Below, piece after piece: positions 1-9,400 of a DNA stretch of 64,000 nt. Numbering within the stretch: position 1 is the first letter of the stretch; each line of letters opens with the position of its first letter. Position numbers and translations under genes: made by a program. Source of the DNA: Chitinophagaceae bacterium (GTDB taxonomy: Bacteria; Bacteroidota; Bacteroidia; Chitinophagales; Chitinophagaceae); NCBI GenBank assembly GCA_004297075.1, contig SCVK01000305.1, positions 1-64,000 of the forward strand. Direction: 5' to 3'. The notes under the pieces are model-generated. The model was not told the DNA's origin, ran no database searches, and saw only the letters and a list, made by a program, of their open reading frames with translations.

Positions 1-53
1 TATAAACCTTATTACTTACGCCAAAAGCGTTCCGCTTCTCAGGATCTGCACCC

Positions 54-3050
54 ATGAACAAAACAGAAGCTCCTATCCGGATTTTAAGTATGGATGGAAA
101 GATCCGCTGGATACTTGCCTTTTCTGTCGTGGCTTTTACTTTGTTCCTACTTGTACTCTTACAACAGAAAAACAAACAGGATTCTTCACGCTTATTGATA
201 GACCATACCAATCTGGTGATCCGGCAGATTGATACCATTGGACTAGTATTTACCGAAGCCGAAGCTGCTACCCGCAGTTACCTGGTTGTACATGATAGCG
301 GTTGGCAGCAGCAGGTGTCTGTTTTACATCCACTTATCAGTGCATCTGTTTCCAGGCTGCTGGAACTAACCAGAGAAAATGCTACGCAGCAAATAAATGT
401 ATTAAAGCTACAGGACTGGTGTTCGCAAAAAGAAAGATTTCAAAAGAAACTACTGTCGCAGGAATTTAGCGCCGAGTCAATTGCCCGAATGATCCGCCCC
501 AATGGAGAGGGCCCTCTTATCAGCCGTACGGTTAAACAACTGCTTCGAAAACTCAGGGATGTAGAGGAACAATTATTGGCACAGCGGATGGCGCTGAACG
601 AAGAGAGTTACAAAACAAGTATTTATACGGCTTTTGCCGGAGGGGTTTTTGCCATCTTACTGGTATTGGCCATCCTCTCCCGCCTGAAGCTGGATATTAA
701 TCTTCGCAAAAAAGCCGAAGTGGAACTGGCCAGTAATGAAGAAAAATACAGAAAGCTGATCGAGAATGCAGGGGCCGTGATGTATACTACCGATGCAGAA
801 GGTAATATCAGTTTTGCCAATAACCGCATTACCGAATTAACCGGTTATACGGTTCACGAATTAAACGGCAAACATTTTTCTGTTTTGCTGGAACCTGGAT
901 GGATAGAGAAAGCGGTTTCCTTTTACCAGGATCAATTTCAAAAAGCCATACCGGCCAGTTATCTCGAATTGCAGATCAAAACAAAATCGGGTGAGTGTAA
1001 ATGGGTAGAGCAGACGGCTCAGTTATTGATAGATGAGGGACAGATCCAGGGTTTTCAGTGTATGGTAAAAGATATTACTGAGCAGAAACTGGTGCAACAG
1101 GAGCTGGACGAATCAGAAGCCAGGAGAAAAGAAAATGAATACCGGCTGAATGCCATTCTCGATAATACCAATACACTCATCTTCATCAAAGACCTGGATT
1201 TCAGGTATCTGGTGGTGAACAGGCGGTTCAAAGAAGTGTTTGAGCTGACGGATGAAATGGTACTCAATAAAAAAGACCACGACTTTAATCCGAAAGCGCT
1301 GGCAGATCATTACCTCGAAATAGACAAACAGGTAATTGCCACCGGCAAAGCCGTTCAGATAGAAGAAGCACTGGACACACCGGAAGGAAAAAGAAATTTT
1401 CTGGTAGCAAAATTTCCATTGTTCGACGACAGTCAGCAGCTGTTTGGTATCAGTGGTATCGCTACCGACATTACAGAGTCTGTTGAAAACCGCCAGCAAT
1501 TGATGGTGGCACTGAAAAAAGCAGAAACGGCCCAGCAGATCCAGGAACAGTTTCTGGCCAATATGAGCCACGAGATCCGCACCCCCATGAACGGCATACA
1601 GGGTATGACGAGGCTGCTCATGGAAACCAGCTTATCGGAAGAGCAGAAACGTTTTACCAATATCATCAACCGATCACTGAATAACCTGGTGGTGATCGTG
1701 AATAATGTACTGGATTATTCCAACCTCAAAGCCGGTAAACTTACGCTGGACAGTTTTGCGTTTGATGTATCCGAAACAATGGAAGAGCTGAGAAAACATT
1801 TTGAACATGCACTCGGCAACAAAAAACTAACATTTACCATCCAGCTGCTGGAAGGAACGCCCCGTTTTGTAAAGGGAGATGCCTTCCGGTTAAAACAGGT
1901 GCTCACCAATCTGATAGGCAATGCCATCAAGTTTACCAATGAAGGATCCATAGAACTGGTTATCCGTGTAAAAGAACAGGATGAAAAGATCTCACGCCTT
2001 TCTTTTGCTTTGCGCGATACCGGCATAGGCATTGCCAAAGACAAGCTGGAAACCATTTTTGAAAGTTTTGCGCAGGGAGATAAAAAAATAGCCAGTGGCT
2101 ATGGTGGTGCAGGTCTGGGACTTACCATCAGCAAGGGATTGATTGAACTGCAGGGTGGACAGATCTCTGTTATCAGCGAACAGGGCACCGGGGCCACATT
2201 CCTCTTCGACATACCTTTTGGCAGGGCGCACAGTAAAGATGTAGTGGCTTCGCAGGTAGATTTTGCTTCGAAGCTGGCTGGTAAAAGAATTTTAGTAGTA
2301 GAAGATAATATTGTGAACCAGCGCCTGATCGATTTTGTTTTAAAGAAAATGAGCATCACGGCCGATATTGCTGATAACGGGCAGCTGGCCATAGAGAAAT
2401 GCCAGAAGAACCCGCCGTACGATCTGATTATTATGGACCTGCAGATGCCGGTGATGGATGGCTATGAAACCACCATTTACCTGCGGCAAAAAATGGGGCT
2501 CAAAACACCGATCATTGCCATGACGGCTACTGCCTTAAAAGAGGACCAGGAAAGAAGTGCCCGCGTGGGAATGAACGATTTTATGGTGAAGCCCTTCGAT
2601 TTTAATGACCTGTATGCCCGAATGATCCGTTTATTGTTCCATGTAACCATACAGCAGGAGCTGGTACAGACAGAACAGGAACCCCCCGAAAAAGGCTATG
2701 ACCTTGCCTTGCTCGAAGAACTGGAGGATCCCAGCTATGTACTGGAAGTACTGGGCTTTTTTCTGGAACATGCCCCGGCAGATATCAAAGAGTTAAGGGT
2801 GCTGGTGCTGGAGAATAACCGCGATGCACTCTCAAAAAAAGCACATAAGCTGAAAGGAGCATCCGGTATGTTAAAGGCAGAAAAATTACAGGGTTTGCTG
2901 GCTGGTATAGAACTCGGTGCTAAAAAAGACAAACCGATGGAAGAACTGGCGAAAGATGTAACCGAAATACAGAAACTGTTTTCAGAACTTGAAAAAGCCC
3001 TGCAAAAGGAAGTGGCACAACTGAAAAAACAGGTGGCCAAAGGCAGCTAA
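54..3050 (+). CDS. Hybrid sensor histidine kinase with receiver and HPt domains
   Basis: Membrane-bound hybrid kinase that should sense an envelope signal and run an internal His-Asp-His phosphorelay. Seen: TM helix at about residues 17-38, a helical periplasmic sensor region to about 188 (CHASE3-like in size, not firmly recognised), a second TM at about 190-212, two PAS domains (about 228-345 and 360-475), HisKA with phospho-acceptor H506 in SHEIRTPMNG, HATPase with N623, D655 (DTGIGI) and the GLGL loop near 684, a receiver with acidic E750/D751, acceptor D795 and K846, and a C-terminal HPt with H931 (KKAHKLKGASG). All relay residues are present. A single-domain response regulator follows 36 bp downstream, and the polymer-export genes follow that. 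Inference: the HPt passes phosphate to that regulator and so controls the export locus. The ligand is unknown. Confidence 0.93.
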   Translation: MNKTEAPIRILSMDGKIRWILAFSVVAFTLFLLVLLQQKNKQDSSRLLIDHTNLVIRQIDTIGLVFTEAEAATRSYLVVHDSGWQQQVSVLHPLISASVSRLLELTRENATQQINVLKLQDWCSQKERFQKKLLSQEFSAESIARMIRPNGEGPLISRTVKQLLRKLRDVEEQLLAQRMALNEESYKTSIYTAFAGGVFAILLVLAILSRLKLDINLRKKAEVELASNEEKYRKLIENAGAVMYTTDAEGNISFANNRITELTGYTVHELNGKHFSVLLEPGWIEKAVSFYQDQFQKAIPASYLELQIKTKSGECKWVEQTAQLLIDEGQIQGFQCMVKDITEQKLVQQELDESEARRKENEYRLNAILDNTNTLIFIKDLDFRYLVVNRRFKEVFELTDEMVLNKKDHDFNPKALADHYLEIDKQVIATGKAVQIEEALDTPEGKRNFLVAKFPLFDDSQQLFGISGIATDITESVENRQQLMVALKKAETAQQIQEQFLANMSHEIRTPMNGIQGMTRLLMETSLSEEQKRFTNIINRSLNNLVVIVNNVLDYSNLKAGKLTLDSFAFDVSETMEELRKHFEHALGNKKLTFTIQLLEGTPRFVKGDAFRLKQVLTNLIGNAIKFTNEGSIELVIRVKEQDEKISRLSFALRDTGIGIAKDKLETIFESFAQGDKKIASGYGGAGLGLTISKGLIELQGGQISVISEQGTGATFLFDIPFGRAHSKDVVASQVDFASKLAGKRILVVEDNIVNQRLIDFVLKKMSITADIADNGQLAIEKCQKNPPYDLIIMDLQMPVMDGYETTIYLRQKMGLKTPIIAMTATALKEDQERSARVGMNDFMVKPFDFNDLYARMIRLLFHVTIQQELVQTEQEPPEKGYDLALLEELEDPSYVLEVLGFFLEHAPADIKELRVLVLENNRDALSKKAHKLKGASGMLKAEKLQGLLAGIELGAKKDKPMEELAKDVTEIQKLFSELEKALQKEVAQLKKQVAKGS

Positions 3051-3086
3051 AATGAATTAATTTCGTAAAAATCAGCGATATCAATT

Positions 3087-3455
3087 ATGAAGATTCTGGT
3101 AGCAGAAGATGAACCGATGTTATTGAAAACCATTGAACTCAAACTCAAAAAAGAGGGCTACGAAGTCATTGTAACCGCTGATGGCAGGCAGGCAGCAGAG
3201 CAGATCGAATCGGCCAATCCGGATATGGTAATCACAGATATTATGATGCCTTATGTATCGGGTCTGGAATTGATTAATTTAATAAGACAGAAGCTGAACC
3301 GAAAAACACCCGTTATCATACTCTCGGCCATGGAACAGGAGAAAGTGGTAATGGAAGCTTTTGAACTGGGTGCTGATGATTATATCACCAAACCCTTTAG
3401 TTTAAATGAACTGGTTATCCGTGTAAAAAGATTGGTAGCCCGCACAAAAAGCTAA
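3087..3455 (+). CDS. Single-domain response regulator (CheY-like receiver)
   Basis: A stand-alone receiver of 122 residues with no DNA-binding or enzymatic output domain. Acidic pocket E7/D8 in the VAEDEP motif, phospho-acceptor D51 (ITDIMMP), conserved Ser in the LSAME segment and K102 (TKPF) are all present, so it should be phosphorylatable. It lies between the hybrid kinase and the TPR/YaiO gene with short gaps on both sides, which suggests one transcript. Inference: it takes phosphate from the HPt of the upstream kinase and acts by protein-protein contact, perhaps on a component of the neighbouring polymer machinery. The target cannot be read from the sequence. Confidence 0.93.
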   Translation: MKILVAEDEPMLLKTIELKLKKEGYEVIVTADGRQAAEQIESANPDMVITDIMMPYVSGLELINLIRQKLNRKTPVIILSAMEQEKVVMEAFELGADDYITKPFSLNELVIRVKRLVARTKS

Positions 3456-3499
3456 GATCTTCTTACGTTGTTCTTATTGTTCACAAATACCCCGTGTGC

Positions 3500-5287
3500 A
3501 TGATCCGTATCGCAAAATGGAGAACCCTCGTTACCCTACTCTTCCCCTTGTTGATGGGTAATGCACTGCATGCACAGGATACCACCAGTGCTGATGGTTT
3601 ACTGGTAGCGGCCCGTAAGGCGGCATTCGATGAAAACAATTATTCCAAAGCAAAAGCCTATCTATACAAAGCCCTGCGACTCAGTCCTGACTATGCAGAT
3701 ATCCGGATCTTCCTGGGAAGGATCCATACCTGGACCAAAAACTACGATAGCGGAAGGATCTGCTTTCAACAGGTGCTGGCTGCAAAGCCTGATTACGAAG
3801 ACGCCAATATTGCTTATGCCGATCTCGAATATTTCAGCGATCATTACGAACGTTCGCTGGAGATCTGCCGTACCGGCTTAAAGAACAATCCCGGTTCAGA
3901 AGCGCTTATGTTCAGAGAAGCCAAAACCCTGAATGCACTTTCCCGTACAGAAGAAGCCGATCGGGTTTTACAGAAATTGCTGCTGCTGAATCCCGCCAAT
4001 AAAGAAGCACTGGACCTTACCAAAGCCATGCGCGAAGCCAAACAAACCGCCAAACCGGATAGTATTATCCTTGTAATCAAAGAGGAAAATATTGTTAACC
4101 AGGACAGCCTCTCGGCAGACGGCTTATTGGTACTGGCCCGCAAAGCCGCTTTTGATGATAACAATTATGAACTCGCAAAATACCGCCTGTACAAGGCCTT
4201 GCATATCAGTCCGGGTTATGCGGATATCAAAATTTTTCTCGGAAGAATACATACCTGGACAAAATCGTATGATAGTGCCCGGTATTATTTTAATGGTGTA
4301 TTAAAGAGAACTCCTGATTATGAAGATGCCTCTGTTGCATGGATAGACCTGGAATACTGGAACGATGATTATACAAAAGCCCTTGCTATTACAGAAGATG
4401 CATTGAAATATCATCCTGAATCAGAAAACCTCTGGGTAAGAAAAGCCAAAGTATTAAATGCCGCCCGCCGTTATACAGAAGCGCAAGTGGCGGTTGACCG
4501 CGCATTACGCATTAATCACAATAACAGCGAAGCCCGTTCGTTAGCCAACCGGATCAAAGAATCTTCCTATAAGAACAAGATCGGGTTAAGTTATGATTAT
4601 GTGTATTTCGACAAACAATTTGCGGATCCCTGGCATCTCGCCAGTATTGATTACACACGCACCACAGGTATTGGTTCGGTTACGGGCCGGGTTAATTTTG
4701 CCAACCGTTTTAAAGAGAATGGAGTGCAATATGAGCTGGAAGCCTATCCGCGTATATCAAATACCTTTTACTCGTATGTAAGCCTTGGTTTCTCGGATAA
4801 TATAGGGGTGTTCCCCAATTGGCGTGGCGGTTTTTCGCTCTATGCCAACCTGCCCAAAAGTTTTGAGGGAGAACTGGGATTCCGTTACCTTAAATTTTCC
4901 GGCGATCCTACCTGGATTTATACCGCATACCTCGGTAAATATTACAAGAGCTGGTTATTTGGTGTAAGAACCTATCTCACACCCAGTACTTTTACCAGTA
5001 CCGTTTCCAGTTCTTACAATGCATCGGCCAGGTATTATTTTGCTACAGCAGATGATATGATCGGGTTCAATGTGGGTTATGGTATTTCTCCCGACGACCG
5101 TTTAAACTCCATCCAGCTGGATGGTTCTATCCGTTTGGTATCCTATAAAGCAGGGCTCAGTTTTAAAAAGAAGGTTTCCCGTTTCAGTGTCATCAGCATC
5201 GATGGCAGCTGGTTTAACCAGGAGTACCGTCCGCAGGAAAAGGGCAATCAATACCAAATCAGTATAGGATGGCTACGCCGTTTTTAA
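3500..5287 (+). CDS. TPR protein with C-terminal YaiO-type outer-membrane beta-barrel
   Basis: Outer-membrane protein with a signal peptide (cleavage probably after ALHA), two TPR blocks and a C-terminal barrel of about 240 residues that ends in Phe, as outer-membrane barrels usually do. The two TPR blocks (about 32-175 and 207-350) are near copies; both contain ADGLLV-ARKAAFD and FLGRIHTWTK. TPR plus barrel is the layout of exopolysaccharide exporters such as PgaA and BcsC, and the barrel resembles the YaiO family. I chose the ATG; a GTG lies two codons upstream. The next gene overlaps by 19 bp. Inference: exit port for the polymer made by the GT2 fusion protein encoded convergently downstream. 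The YaiO family itself has no firmly established role. Confidence 0.85.
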   Translation: MIRIAKWRTLVTLLFPLLMGNALHAQDTTSADGLLVAARKAAFDENNYSKAKAYLYKALRLSPDYADIRIFLGRIHTWTKNYDSGRICFQQVLAAKPDYEDANIAYADLEYFSDHYERSLEICRTGLKNNPGSEALMFREAKTLNALSRTEEADRVLQKLLLLNPANKEALDLTKAMREAKQTAKPDSIILVIKEENIVNQDSLSADGLLVLARKAAFDDNNYELAKYRLYKALHISPGYADIKIFLGRIHTWTKSYDSARYYFNGVLKRTPDYEDASVAWIDLEYWNDDYTKALAITEDALKYHPESENLWVRKAKVLNAARRYTEAQVAVDRALRINHNNSEARSLANRIKESSYKNKIGLSYDYVYFDKQFADPWHLASIDYTRTTGIGSVTGRVNFANRFKENGVQYELEAYPRISNTFYSYVSLGFSDNIGVFPNWRGGFSLYANLPKSFEGELGFRYLKFSGDPTWIYTAYLGKYYKSWLFGVRTYLTPSTFTSTVSSSYNASARYYFATADDMIGFNVGYGISPDDRLNSIQLDGSIRLVSYKAGLSFKKKVSRFSVISIDGSWFNQEYRPQEKGNQYQISIGWLRRF

Positions 5288-6456
5288 AAGTCAGCATATC
5301 CGGTATTCTGCGCACCCTGCTGCTGTTGTTGTTGCTAACGCCTTTCTGGTTATGGCTCGCCTGGTTACTCACAGAAAAAAGAGTGCTGGTAGTAGCCATC
5401 ATCGATAAAACGGTGTTAACCACCAAGGGACAGGAACATATTTCTCTTAACTGGGTATTGAACCAGGAAAAATTTTCCAAAAAAAATACAGAACTCTATA
5501 ACCGCGAAAAAGACTATTTCGGTTTTTTCCCGCTGGATAATAATAAATACCAGCTAAAGGGTCTGGAACGTTTCTCCAACAACAGGCTGCAGCAGTTAAG
5601 TCGTGATGTAGATATTGCCTACCTAACAGATACTTACGGAATCTATAACAACGAATGGTATCACGAGGGCGATGACAAAGCCCGCTCAGGAATGGTATAT
5701 GGCGGTATGAGCCGGCAGGATCTGTATTTTATTCAGCAGATGCAGGCTACACACAAACTCATCATCACAGAATTTAACTGCCTGGCCTCACCAACCGATT
5801 CTGCTGTAAGAGCGGGATTTGAAAAAACCTTTGGTATCAAATGGACAAAATGGATTGGCCGTTATTTTGATTCTTTTGATACAAGCCGCAACAAAGAATT
5901 GCCGCGCTGGCTGGTTGATCTTTATAAAAAGCAACACAAAGGAAAATGGCCTTTCAACAAAGGCGGGATTGCTTTTGTGAATTCAGATGACAGGATCCTG
6001 ATTCTGGAAGCGGGCACCCACTTACTCCAGCCATTTCCGCAGATTATTTCGGGCAGGGAGGCGCAGCAACATTATGGATTACCGGCCACCATTCATTATT
6101 CATTCTGGTTTGATGTAATAATACCGGATAAACGGCTGAACCAGGAGATCTCCCAATTCAAAATTGATGTGAATGATGCTGGAAAATATGAAATGACGAA
6201 ATATGGCTTATCAACGGTTTTCCCGGCTATAACAGCACATGTTAACAGTGATTACCGTTTCTTTTATTTCTCTGCAGATTTTGCCGACAATCCAATCCGG
6301 TTAACGTCTTCCTATTTTCGGGGAATGCCGCACTTTAAATCCTTTCTGTATAACCGGCATGACCCACTGGACCGGAATGGTTTTTTCTGGAATGTATACC
6401 AGCCGCTGGTGACGACTATCCTGAATGATTATTATAAAACCGGCCTGCACCATTAA
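5269..6456 (+). CDS. Uncharacterised membrane-anchored periplasmic protein of the polymer locus
   Basis: I do not recognise a named family. One hydrophobic N-terminal helix (about residues 12-34) would anchor a soluble domain of about 360 residues in the periplasm. The domain is rich in aromatic residues and has distinctive motifs: TDTYGIYNNEW, KLIITEFNCLASPTD, KWIGRYFDSFDT, and acidic and histidine positions that could be catalytic. The start lies inside the end of the TPR/YaiO gene, so the two are probably translationally coupled. Its position in the locus matches that of PgaB-like modifying enzymes in other synthase-dependent systems. That is inference from place only; an accessory or copolymerase role is equally possible. 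Its stop codon overlaps that of the convergent GT2 fusion gene. Confidence 0.8.
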   Translation: MATPFLKVSISGILRTLLLLLLLTPFWLWLAWLLTEKRVLVVAIIDKTVLTTKGQEHISLNWVLNQEKFSKKNTELYNREKDYFGFFPLDNNKYQLKGLERFSNNRLQQLSRDVDIAYLTDTYGIYNNEWYHEGDDKARSGMVYGGMSRQDLYFIQQMQATHKLIITEFNCLASPTDSAVRAGFEKTFGIKWTKWIGRYFDSFDTSRNKELPRWLVDLYKKQHKGKWPFNKGGIAFVNSDDRILILEAGTHLLQPFPQIISGREAQQHYGLPATIHYSFWFDVIIPDKRLNQEISQFKIDVNDAGKYEMTKYGLSTVFPAITAHVNSDYRFFYFSADFADNPIRLTSSYFRGMPHFKSFLYNRHDPLDRNGFFWNVYQPLVTTILNDYYKTGLHH

Positions 6457-9400
6457 CGGGGCAGATACTTTCGCAGAAGGCTGTCCGGAACCACTTTCCG
6501 GCTTTTTAAAAAGCGTTCGTTTTTTTCTTTGAACCTGTTAAATGCTGCCCGTAGTTCATTCTTTTTAGCTTCATTACCATCGGGTTCAAGATCCATATTG
6601 CTACTGATCGTGTAAAGATCATTGCCATTCAGCAGGTGGTCGCCCATCACAAAATCAATCAGGTCGGTTTTTGTCTGCATAATAGGATACGCATGAATAT
6701 TCCTGAACTGCCTCACGGTATCCAGTCCACTACCCATCCAGGCTACTGTATCCGGTAGCTGCAGGTGATAACTTTTTTTCAGCCAGGCCAGCAGGCTGGG
6801 AGCAATATCAAAATGCGTTGATACGGATGAAATCTTAGCCACCCTTGCTAATCGGGGTGAGTATACAAGCAGGGGCACATGGTAACGGTCTATTTTGGTG
6901 CTCATTGGTATTTCCGGCATGCGGTGATCTCCGGTAATGAAAAACACAGTGTTCGCAAAATCCGGTCTTCTCTTGTACTGATCCATAAAATCTCTGACGG
7001 CGTCATCGGTATACAGAATACTGGCATATTGTTTATTATACCTTCTGCTCTCTTTTTTTTGTGTTTCAGACATACCCAGTTCAATCATCCGGTTTTCCAC
7101 TCTGGCCAGGTATCTCTCCTGCTCGTTGATCTGAAACGGACTATGTGTTGAAACCGTTAACACCAAAGAAAAATAGGGCTGGCCGGTAACTTTCTGTGTG
7201 TTTAAAAAACGCCTGAACAGTTCTTTATCGCCATAGCCCCATGAAAAACCGTTCTGTGCAGGCATTTTGGTGTATCCCTGCGGAAAGTTTTTTTCGTCAT
7301 TCAGTTCATCAATCGCATTTTTTTTCAGGAAAATATCCATGTTGTCGAAATGCGAATCGCCACCGTAATAAAAAGAGGTTTTATACCCGTTATGTTTCAG
7401 CAGGTTCAGTAGAGATAAATGGGGAGGCATTTCCTCTCCCAGTTCAGAAAACCCGTTTCTGGCAAAAGGCATGGATGAAAGCACAGAGGGCAGGGCCGCA
7501 AAAGTTCTTCCCCCTTCGCTCAGCATATTTTCCCAGTACAGGCTATGCTGCGATAGGGAATCAATAAACGGTGTAAAGTTTCCTAGATAAGCACCTTTAT
7601 TGGTAAAAGCCCTACCCAACCCTTCTACCAGCAGAATTACGATATTGGGGGGTGTTTCTGCCGGGATAAAATAGGGCGATAAAACATCTTTTGAACTATC
7701 TATACTGTGCAGAAATGGATAGTTTTTTTCATCCACATAGTTGTATCCAAACTGTTTTGCATCAGCCGAACTGATGGCATAATCGCCTGAATAGCGATCT
7801 GAATAAATATCTTCTTCAGGTGCCTGCGGAAAGAAATGTTCATAAGAAGCCTGGAAAAAATGCTGCGACTTATTCAGTGAAATATTATTACTATGCTCTT
7901 TACCGGGCAGCCATTTTGTTATTTCTTTTGATCCATCTGTGGTTAGTACCAGTATAAATGCAAGGAAAAAAATAAATAGCGGCAGGCCTCTTAGTTTTAA
8001 TCTTTGGGGTAAATAAATAAATGCAGTACTCAGCAATGACAGCATGGCCAGCAATAACAGTATCATGGCCGGTTTTACACCGCCTGATGCACCCACAGTT
8101 TGCCGGATATCTGCGATGGAATATCCCCAGAGATCTGCCCCCAATGGCACCAGTGTTGTAATAAAATATTCTGACAGGAGTAATTGTATCAGTAACAACA
8201 TCACAGACAAAACAATAAAAACAATTTGTGCCAGTTTTTTATGCAGCAGATAACACAAAGCAAAAACCGGGTAAAAGAAAGCGCCTATTTGCAAAAAGAA
8301 AACCAGGTCTTTTGCCAAACCCATTAAAACAACTTTCCCAAACAGATCCGGTGTTCCGTGTTTGATCAGTTCATATACCAGCTCATAGCCCCTGGCCACC
8401 AGCAGTAATAATAAAAGAACGAGGGCATGGTTGATATAATACCTGAACGACCGGGTAAAAAACGTAGCCGCCCGGATAATTGCCGGGATAATGGTTCGCT
8501 GTACAATCCATACCGACTCTTTGTTCTCTTCGTGCGGAAGTGGCGGTGTAACTGGGTCTGGTATTGTGTTAGTAAGTGCCGCATCCGTAAGCTGTACCAA
8601 TGCCGGAGCAGGTTGCGGGGTAACAACTGTTTTTTTCTGTGCAAAACCCTGTCTGGTCATTTCGCCCCAGCCCTTTTTCTTTTTAATGAGATCAAGATAC
8701 CCCTTGATGGCACTCCATACCACAAAGGGATGGTAGTAAAAGGGTTCGGTCATACCTGTCAGCAACAGGCGGAGTATATCGATCCGTCTCTTATACTGGT
8801 TAAATGTGAGCACTTCCATCAAAATCGCAAAAGAGGAATAGAGGTACCCGAAACACACAATGAAAACCAGGAAAGAGAAAAAGAAATCCCAGTCAATATA
8901 TCCGAACCAGGCAAAAAAGACAAAAAAGATGATTCCCGAAAACTCAATAATGGGTGCCAATAATTCAAAAAAGAACCAGTACGGATAACTCAGCATACCC
9001 AATAAACCGTAGGAAGGATTAAAGAACATCCGCTTATGCAGCAGCAGTGTTTCGTAGGTTCCGCGGATCCAGCGATTGCGTTGGCGACCCAGGATCTTAA
9101 AAGTAGCCGGCGCTTCTGTCCAGCAGAGTGGATCGGGGATATAGGTTACCACATACTTCTCCTTCCGCTCTTCCATGTACCGGCGCATCCGTACTACCAG
9201 TTCCATATCTTCTCCTACCGTATTATGATTATACCCCCCGCATTTAATGGCAATCTCTTTATCAAAAGCACCAAATGCGCCCGAGATCAGCATTAAACCA
9301 TTCATCCGGCTCCAGGCCATTCTACCCAGAATAAAAGCCCGAATGTATTCGAGAATCTGAATACGGGGCAGATAGTCTTCGGCCAGCTTAACTTTAATCA

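Noticed and set aside
8427-8963. 178-codon plus-strand frame opposite the GT2-LtaS gene
   Set aside because: It is antisense to a gene with full catalytic motifs and has no recognisable features.
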